Origin: Ulva prolifera
Lineage: Eukaryota > Chlorophyta > Ulvophyceae > Ulvales > Ulvaceae
Reading direction: 5' to 3'
DNA: 64,000 bases
Assembly (NCBI GenBank): GCA_023078555.1
Contig: CM041196.1
Coordinates: 8,691,985-8,755,984 of the forward strand
Shown here: positions 57,756-64,000 of the stretch, in pieces
Layout of the letters: the number at the start of each line of letters is the position of its first letter
Position numbering within the stretch: the first letter of the stretch is position 1
The notes under the pieces: model-generated
The model's database searches: none
What the model was told of the DNA's origin: nothing
What the model saw: only the letters and a program-made list of their open reading frames with translations
Program-made: the position numbers and the translations under genes

Positions 57756-60006
57756 TCATGGTTTGATCTCTGGAGTCTGGCTTGATGTCACGACAAGGCG
57801 CCGCACCGGCTGATTCTTAGTGTCATCCTCATCTGCAGCCCCTTGGCCCCCCTCAGACTCTGTGTCCTCAAGCACCGGCTGCTTGGTTGCTCCTGCACGA
57901 CGCTCGCGGCGTGCTGCTCTGGTACTGGCAACCTCCACTTGACGTGTCTCTTCTTCAGGGTGACCTGCTCCGTCAGTAGCTTCATGTTCGTCTGCACCCT
58001 CATCTGACTCTGTCTCTTCAAAATCTACATGTACTGGGAGACCTGGTTGTAGCGGGACCGTGTCTCGGAGCACGTCACAGTAGCCTATCAGCTCGACAGG
58101 AGGATCCATATTCGCTGCCTTGAATGTTGCAGCCTGCAATGCTGACCTGATTAAATAGTATGTATATGGTGGCATTGACATCAACATTAATCATATTGAA
58201 AGTGATGCGGCACGGGACATCTTGGAGTCTCGCACCACGTATTCGCAAACATCGATGAGCATCAATGCTCCAACAACGTGGTGATAACCCGCCTTTGGAG
58301 GAACGATCTGAACACAGTCTGGAACATCTGGAGCCAAGAAAATCGGGGCTGTACCCCTCCATATCGCCAGCTCGTTGGAGTTTCGGAAAATTTCAAGACC
58401 TCTGAAGGTATCCCCTCCAACTGGCTCGAACAAAGAGGCCATGGTCATCTTCGTAGGGTCTATCCCGAGTCGTCGATCAAGTTGCTTCTTTGCTTCGGCC
58501 ACAACATGCTCTCCACCTGCCAAAGCATATGGAGAATCAGCACTCGGTAGCCCAAGCGGACCCCAATCGATTGGCCATACCTGTTCTGGAATCCCTTCTG
58601 GGTTCTGCGCCTTGACAACGGTGGCACGCTGCTTCTTCAACTCGGGCATTGTCTCACAGGTCTTCATCTCTGTTGCCCATTCGATGAAGAGAACACGTAA
58701 GCCCTATATGTAGACAAGTCACTGGAAGCATCATTTACCCACAGTCATGATAGGAAGGACTCATGAAGGTGCAACGATGCATACCTTTCATCTGCTTTTC
58801 GGAGCTTGCCATGTCAAGAAGTTCCTTCTTTACCTTAGCGCGGAATCTCTTCGCGCTTCTGGCTGGAGCTGTCCCCACCAATGTGAAAGTCTTACGAAGC
58901 CCTTTGAGGACAGCTTCGATGTCTGCAGCCTCCAGCTCCCAAACATCGGAGCCAAGTAGCTCTGAAAGCTTGCTGCGAGCGTCATTGAATTGTGCCCATG
59001 ACAAGAACAACAGGTACACTGTAGGTCGGATCTTTCTGGCATTGTTTGTGTCCATAGCCTTCCCCACTTGATGCAGTGCTGCTTTCACTTCTGCCGCGAC
59101 TGCATACTTGTTGTCTTTTTTACACTTGGCCTTGACATACATGTTCGTCAACTTCACGACTTCAGCCCGAGCGTTCTTGAACTCGTGCCCGTGTCTGGTC
59201 TGATAAATTCCAAGATTGTGCTGCTAGCGATGCAATGGTCACGAACAGGATGCTCATGTAATTGGTGATCGATGCTGCAGCACGGACATGCACAAAATGG
59301 GATCTCGAATCGTAGGAGTCGTTGGGTCGCCATGCGTCGACCTCCATGTCTGTCAATTTCTTTTTCAATCGAGTCGACATGACGGCTCCCAACAGATAGG
59401 ATGGCGTTGCCAACACTTTTGCGATGTCGAGGTGCTCCAAGAGGTGCACAAACATTTCTGGAGTGTTGTAAGCCGAAAGCATCTGCATCGCATTATTCAA
59501 GTCCTCCTCGGCCTGCAGTTATGCCAGAATCACAAGGTGGTCTAGTTTATAGCAACCTCTGCTCGGAGCGTAACAACATACAGTCATGGAGACCGCGGCT
59601 ACGTGGAGCCATCACACATAGATGCCAGCTCACCTTAGGTACCGTTCGTGTTGGCTTCTTCCGTTTGGATCCACACGACTTTGTCCGCTGCTCCGTGCTG
59701 GCAGCGACAGCCGGGGCCACTAGCACAAAAGCACCAGTCGTACCATCCCACTCACCCTGCCATGCCAAATTTTTCTGATAGGGCACGCCGTACGTCTTTA
59801 AGAATATGGTCTTCAGAGTCTCGTTTATCAATGCTTTGAATCCAAGAACAGTATGGGATTCCCTCGCAGTGATCGCTTCGACTTTGCGTGTGAGACTTGA
59901 CAGAACGTCGTTCAAGTACTCCTTCATTGTGTCATCTTCACTTTTTACTAAAGCTACGATGATTTCACAATCGTCCACCATGACTGTCAACTGATCGAGG
60001 TCACGC
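57756..60006 (-). CDS. unrecognised multi-exon gene, cut by copia 3
   Basis: Minus-strand exons in order: 60006 to about 59632 (VMVDDCEIIVALVKSEDD; ending at donor CCTAAG/GTGAGC); about 59512 onward after acceptor AACTGCAG (AEEDLNNAMQMLSAYNTP), running toward 58775 (VKLTNMYVKAKCKKDNKY; QMK before donor AAAG/GTATGC); about 58694-58200 after acceptor CATATAG (GLRVLFIEWATEMKTC, then IPEQVWPIDWGPLGLPSAD); and 58187-57756, an acidic tail (EETESDEGADEHEATDGAG). The reading frame is not continuous within the second stretch near 59190, so the copy may be decayed. No known domain is recognised. The copia 3 element separates it from its N-terminal part, which must lie beyond the right edge. Confidence 0.55.
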
Positions 60007-60011
60007 ACAAG

Positions 60012-60358
60012 TGTCAGAAATGCTCTATTTGTACAGGTCGGACGCGCAGTCCTCATTCAGGTCAGGTCAGGACAGCCAGCATCTCATACCTTCTGCGCAC
60101 AGAGGTAGAACCGAGAGATGCTAAAGGAGAGTGCTAGTACCGGGAAACAGTAAGGAGAATGGTTACAGATCTCAGTGTGCACAAGCTTATATGCACACTG
60201 AACACTCAAGGTTACGCTCGGGAAACCCTCGCGGGATCTCTCTCACTACATCGAGACAATCTCGGCTGGCGGCTTACCCCTGCACTGGATCCGTGGATCG
60301 TCCGTGCATGGGTGCACCTGTCACCACACTGCTGCCCGCAGGCTCATGCATTGTGACA
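60012..60358 (-). repeat. copia 3 3' LTR
   Basis: 347 bp, TGTCACAATG...TTTCTGACA on the minus strand, matching the LTRs of copia 1 and 2. Confidence 0.9.
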
Positions 60359-60375
60359 CTCCCCCATAAACCCTG

Positions 60376-62748
60376 CTACGTCTCCACTAGCTGGAGTTTA
60401 TTACGAACTTCTAGCAAAGCAGGTCCGGGCAGCACTTTAGTAAACACATCCGCTAACTGATCAACAGTGCCCACCCATGCTACCTTAAGTTCATCCATCT
60501 GGACATATTCCCGCACCCGCAAGTGCCGCACACGAATGTGCTTGGATCTGTCAGTGGACACAGCATTCACAGCCAAGATATTGGCACTCTTATTGTCACC
60601 CCACAGAGTCGACTTATGTGGGACGAGTTTCAAATCGAGAAGCAACTGCTTCACCCACATTAACTCGTTGGCTGTTGCACTCATCGCGATGAGTTCAGCC
60701 TCTGTTGTATCCCCAGCCACTATACTCTGCTTCTTCGAACGCCAGAGAACACAGTTCCCATGCACCCGAATAACCATACCAGACACGCTTTTCAGATCAG
60801 CAGAGTTCGCAAAATCTGCATCTGAATAAGCCTCTAATAAATACCCGTGTCCCTCAGAGCCTACAAATTTTATTCCTAATTTCTTTGTGGACTGCAGGTA
60901 TCTCAGAACATGTTGCACGGCAGACCAATGTTCCTTCAGACTACTAGACATGTGCCGGGCCAGGGCATGTGCCACATAGCTCAGGTCAGGTCGTGTCACT
61001 CCTGCAATATACTGGATACTTCCTACAGCACTCATGAACCTGGAATGCTCAGCAGCACTGGGTTTTTCCAGGTCAGGATGCTCTTTCGCACTCCTTAGTT
61101 GTTGCCGCGGCACTAAGGGAGTGGGAGACTTGCGACAGTCAGAAATACTGTACTTTTCAAGCAAGTTGTGAATTTTGTTTCGTTGTGTCATGATGATTGT
61201 TTTGGCCTTGCGATCACGCATGATCTCTGTGCCAAGTGCCCATGCAAGTTCACCCAGGTCTCTGCCTTCGAATTTCGTGAGAATGACGTCGACAAGTTCT
61301 TGCAGCCCCGCAGAGCTACTGAATATGAACAAGTCATCGACCCATAAGAAAATAAAACATCGACCAGATGTCCTAACATACAGTCCGGGATCACTTTGTG
61401 CGCACACAAATCCCATCTCAGCTAAGACCTTTATTAAAGCTTTATGCCACTCGCGAGCGGCTTGCTTCAGGCCATACAAGGTTTTATGCAATCGCCATAC
61501 ATGTGCTGTCCCGTCAGTGAAGAACGGGGGCTGTTCAACGAACACTTCTTCTTCTAACTCACCATTCAGAAAAGCGCACTGAATGTCTATATGCCTTATC
61601 TCTAAATCTTCCTGAGCAGCAACTGACAGCAACACGCGCAGTGTCGCATAACTACCAACAGGAGACCAAGTCTCAAAGAAGTCAATCCCTTCTACTTGAG
61701 AAAAACCACGCGCTACATAACGTGCCTTATATCGCTGAATCTGCCCCGCAGGCCCACGCTTAATCTTAGGCACCCATTTGCCCGAGATAGCCCGTTTGCC
61801 CGCAGGCAGATAGCACAACCCGAAGGTTCCGTGCTCACCCAGTGCATCTACCTCCTCCTGCATGGCACGCAACCATGCATCCCTGTCAGCACTCGCGAGT
61901 GCTTCCTTCAAAGAAGGCATATCAGGGTCGGAGGGCTTCTGCTTCCTGGCGGCAGCTGCTCTGCGCGACCCACGACGCTGAGCATTCTGCTGCTCGCCAG
62001 ACTCCACATGCTGAGGCTTCAGGCCTGCACAGGACACTCCACAGTCAGCCGCGGCTGATGTGTCCTGGTCGCAGGCTGAAACATCAATAGCAGCTACAAC
62101 TGTCTCACTACTAGCAATGTCAGAGCCCGCAGGCTCATGCATATGCACAGCTGCTACATCCGCAGCCAATGGAACAAGGCGTCTGCGTACAAGAGGATTG
62201 ATTTTTATGCGAGGCAAGGCGGCTGGAATGGCCCTCACCTCGTCAGGCAAATCAACCCCAACTGCGGCTGAGGGGTCCGGATCCTCTCCCCCTAATTCGG
62301 ACCCGGTCTCCACCTCATCTGGCTCATCCTCCCAGAAGGGCCTCGGCGACTCAGCTCCTCGCAAGGGCTGAGCAACTGCCCCCGCGCCAGATGCTGAGGC
62401 CGCTGCCGAATTACTCCCAGAACGGACCCGCTGAGCCTCCAGATTCTGATGAGCCGCAGCTCTTTCATCATCTGAGACGGTGTAGTCCATGCGCTGTTCA
62501 TCGTCGTCATCATAGATGCTAGGACTGTCGGCATCCTCCTCCATGTCGTCGTCAGACGCACTGACAGACATTTGAACAGGGAACGCAACTTCTACACCAG
62601 GGTCGTGCAACACAGCGTTGCGCGTCACAACATACTGCGCAGTACGGGAGGGCGTGGCGACAGAGTGATGCACTTCGCCGCGCACACGATGGGGGACAGG
62701 GACGTCAGGGTGAGCAGCAGCTCTGGACATTGCACGCGTGCGATGCAA
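60376..62748 (-). CDS. copia 3 reverse transcriptase / RNase H frame
   Basis: A single 790-residue open frame. An acidic linker (PRPFWEDEPDEVETGSE) is followed by reverse transcriptase (KARYVARGFSQVEGIDFFE, IDIQCAFLNGELEEEVF, WRLHKTLYGLKQAAREWHK, FIFLWVDDLFIFSSS) and RNase H (VLWRSKKQSIVAGDTTEAE, LWGDNKSANILAVN), ending VRNKLQLVET. These enzymes copy the element's RNA into DNA in virus-like particles. Confidence 0.88.
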   Translation of the reverse strand: MHRTRAMSRAAAHPDVPVPHRVRGEVHHSVATPSRTAQYVVTRNAVLHDPGVEVAFPVQMSVSASDDDMEEDADSPSIYDDDDEQRMDYTVSDDERAAAHQNLEAQRVRSGSNSAAASASGAGAVAQPLRGAESPRPFWEDEPDEVETGSELGGEDPDPSAAVGVDLPDEVRAIPAALPRIKINPLVRRRLVPLAADVAAVHMHEPAGSDIASSETVVAAIDVSACDQDTSAAADCGVSCAGLKPQHVESGEQQNAQRRGSRRAAAARKQKPSDPDMPSLKEALASADRDAWLRAMQEEVDALGEHGTFGLCYLPAGKRAISGKWVPKIKRGPAGQIQRYKARYVARGFSQVEGIDFFETWSPVGSYATLRVLLSVAAQEDLEIRHIDIQCAFLNGELEEEVFVEQPPFFTDGTAHVWRLHKTLYGLKQAAREWHKALIKVLAEMGFVCAQSDPGLYVRTSGRCFIFLWVDDLFIFSSSAGLQELVDVILTKFEGRDLGELAWALGTEIMRDRKAKTIIMTQRNKIHNLLEKYSISDCRKSPTPLVPRQQLRSAKEHPDLEKPSAAEHSRFMSAVGSIQYIAGVTRPDLSYVAHALARHMSSSLKEHWSAVQHVLRYLQSTKKLGIKFVGSEGHGYLLEAYSDADFANSADLKSVSGMVIRVHGNCVLWRSKKQSIVAGDTTEAELIAMSATANELMWVKQLLLDLKLVPHKSTLWGDNKSANILAVNAVSTDRSKHIRVRHLRVREYVQMDELKVAWVGTVDQLADVFTKVLPGPALLEVRNKLQLVET

Positions 62749-62817
62749 AGCTGCTCTGGCTATTTCCGGTGTCGCCCTAGCAGGGTCACGTCGGATAATC
62801 TCCGCAGAGGAGCCAGC

Positions 62818-63975
62818 TCAAAATCGTGGAGAGTACACAGCAGCACTGGGTTCAGGGTTGTCCTGCCGGAATGTCATTTCCATGACAGGAACCCTACCAT
62901 GACCAGGGGGGGTTTGAAGCTGGTCACGCAGACGGCGCAACACTCCCCCATCATACGTGTGCTCTGCCGCGAAAGGAGGGACATCGGCATCAGCCACACG
63001 CTCACCCTCATCGTCCCCCTCGAAGGCAACCGTGTAGGAGTTCGCAAACTCGTTAGGTTCCCTCTTGTCCACAACGGCGGACGCATCGTACTTGCGTACG
63101 TGCCGGATCATCTGATCCGCAGTGCACATGACCTGACGCACAACAAAAACCCTACCACCAGGAACATCCTGGGCGTACACACGCTGCATGCTGGGGCCTA
63201 GACCAGCCCCGACCCAATATGCAGGCACACCCCGGGGGGACAACTTCCGCAGCTTGTCATCCCTAGGGTATGCATACACCTCAACCCCCCATGTATGCTG
63301 CCGCCGCAGCAGATCTTGGAACACCTCAACGGAGGTGTCTCTGAAAAAGGCCATGTAAGGAATGATATCCTTATCACAAGACCGCACTAAAAACTCATCT
63401 AATTCTGTCGTCGCAAGCAACTTGTACTTGCGTTTCTACTCGTCCCTCAACTTATCGCGCTCGGCCTTTTTCATGCGCTTTCCCTTCCCCAGGCTTTTCT
63501 CAGCTTCGTCAACGTCCGCAGACGCATTGACAGCATGCTGAGCTTTTAGGCCCTTGAGGATGCTCGCCAGTTTGTCATGGTACAATGCCGACGACGGCGT
63601 GAGATTGTGACCATGGACAACACTGGTGAGGCATTCTATCCACAGGAACAGAGGCAGGCCGCTCGCGAGCAGCACAGCACGGAGTGACTCAAAGGCCACT
63701 CCGATCCTCCTCTCGATCATGCCATTACAGCGATGAGCGGCTGTGGGGGTCAAGCGGTGAGTAATGCCACGACGCTGGAGGTAGAGTTTTAAGGCCGCGA
63801 CCATGAACTCCCCCCCTTTGTCGGTGTGTAGGATGCGCACACCCGGTTCACCTGGCTTCACCACATTCACCCGAATGCGTTCAATAATGTAAGAGATCAT
63901 GGCCGCAGCCTCACTCTTTTTGCGCAGACCGACCACGAAAGTATAGGCACACATCGCAAACAAAACATATTTCAC
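62818..63975 (-). CDS. copia 3 integrase segments
   Basis: Two minus-strand frames, 63436-63975 (integrase core with ILHTDKGGEFMVAALKLY and AAHRCNGMIERRIG) and 62818-63420 (C-terminal region, GVEVYAYPRDDKLRKLSP), lie in copia order upstream of reverse transcriptase. The gag end is outside the window. Confidence 0.82.
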
Positions 63976-64000
63976 ACCACCAATTCCTACTGGAGAGACA

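Larger units (their letters stand above)
60012..64000 (-). mobile_element. Ty1/copia retrotransposon, copia 3, running off the right edge
   Basis: Same family as copia 1. Its 3' LTR is 60012-60358 (minus strand; 347 bp) and the flanking bases at 60007-60011 (ACAAG) are the expected left half of a target duplication; the other LTR lies outside the window. A polypurine tract (CTCCCCCAT on the plus strand, 60359-60367) abuts the LTR. Minus-strand parts: integrase core 63436-63975, integrase end 62818-63420, linker plus reverse transcriptase and RNase H in a single open frame 60376-62748. It is the best preserved copia copy here, with few breaks in the part visible. Confidence 0.92.

Overview
This is nuclear DNA from a eukaryote. 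Host genes are split by short introns that mostly run from GT to an acceptor ending TGCAG. A ferredoxin-dependent bilin reductase near the left end points to a photosynthetic host, most likely an alga. The sequence alone does not settle the lineage.

The left part (1-28.1 kb) holds host genes. In order they are a bilin reductase (1.3-3.3 kb, +), a reticulon-domain ER membrane protein (3.9-5.6 kb, +), a very large unrecognised, probably helical protein (9.6-16.5 kb, +), a TMEM128-like membrane protein (16.8-17.2 kb, -), a DHX33-type DEAH-box RNA helicase (18.2-21.1 kb, -), a C2-domain protein with a proline/tyrosine-rich tail (23.7-25.7 kb, +) and a DUF1295 / steroid-reductase-like membrane protein (26.6-27.8 kb, -). 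The gaps at 5.6-9.6 kb and 21.1-23.7 kb contain nothing I can name. They share no obvious pathway and read as ordinary host genes.

The middle part (28.4-53.6 kb) is a graveyard of nested mobile elements whose order of insertion can be read from target-site duplications. A hAT-type element (A, 30149-33322) was hit by a solo LTR of family X, which was then hit by a second copy (B) of the same hAT family. A also carries a solo copia LTR and a 288-bp TG...CA element with tRNA-like Pol III boxes. Next comes a Ty1/copia element (33432-51739) holding a TA-flanked DNA transposon, a second type of hAT element, another solo LTR X and a complete-length Ty3/gypsy element with chromodomain (42160-50954). 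One LTR of that gypsy element carries a second copy of the TG...CA/tRNA-like element. A truncated copia copy follows directly (51740-about 53643). All retroelements are treated as fossils.

The right part (53.6-64 kb) has possible unrecognised exons on the minus strand, an apparently whole tyrosine-recombinase gene (55.8-57.2 kb, +) lying between two related acidic C-terminal coding segments, an unrecognised multi-exon minus-strand gene (57.8-60.0 kb), and a third copia element (60012 to beyond the right edge) that interrupts that gene.

The observations most worth following are the small TG...CA element with 5-bp duplications and tRNA-like A/B boxes, the tyrosine recombinase framed by duplicated gene tails, and the primer-binding site shared by the copia and gypsy families.
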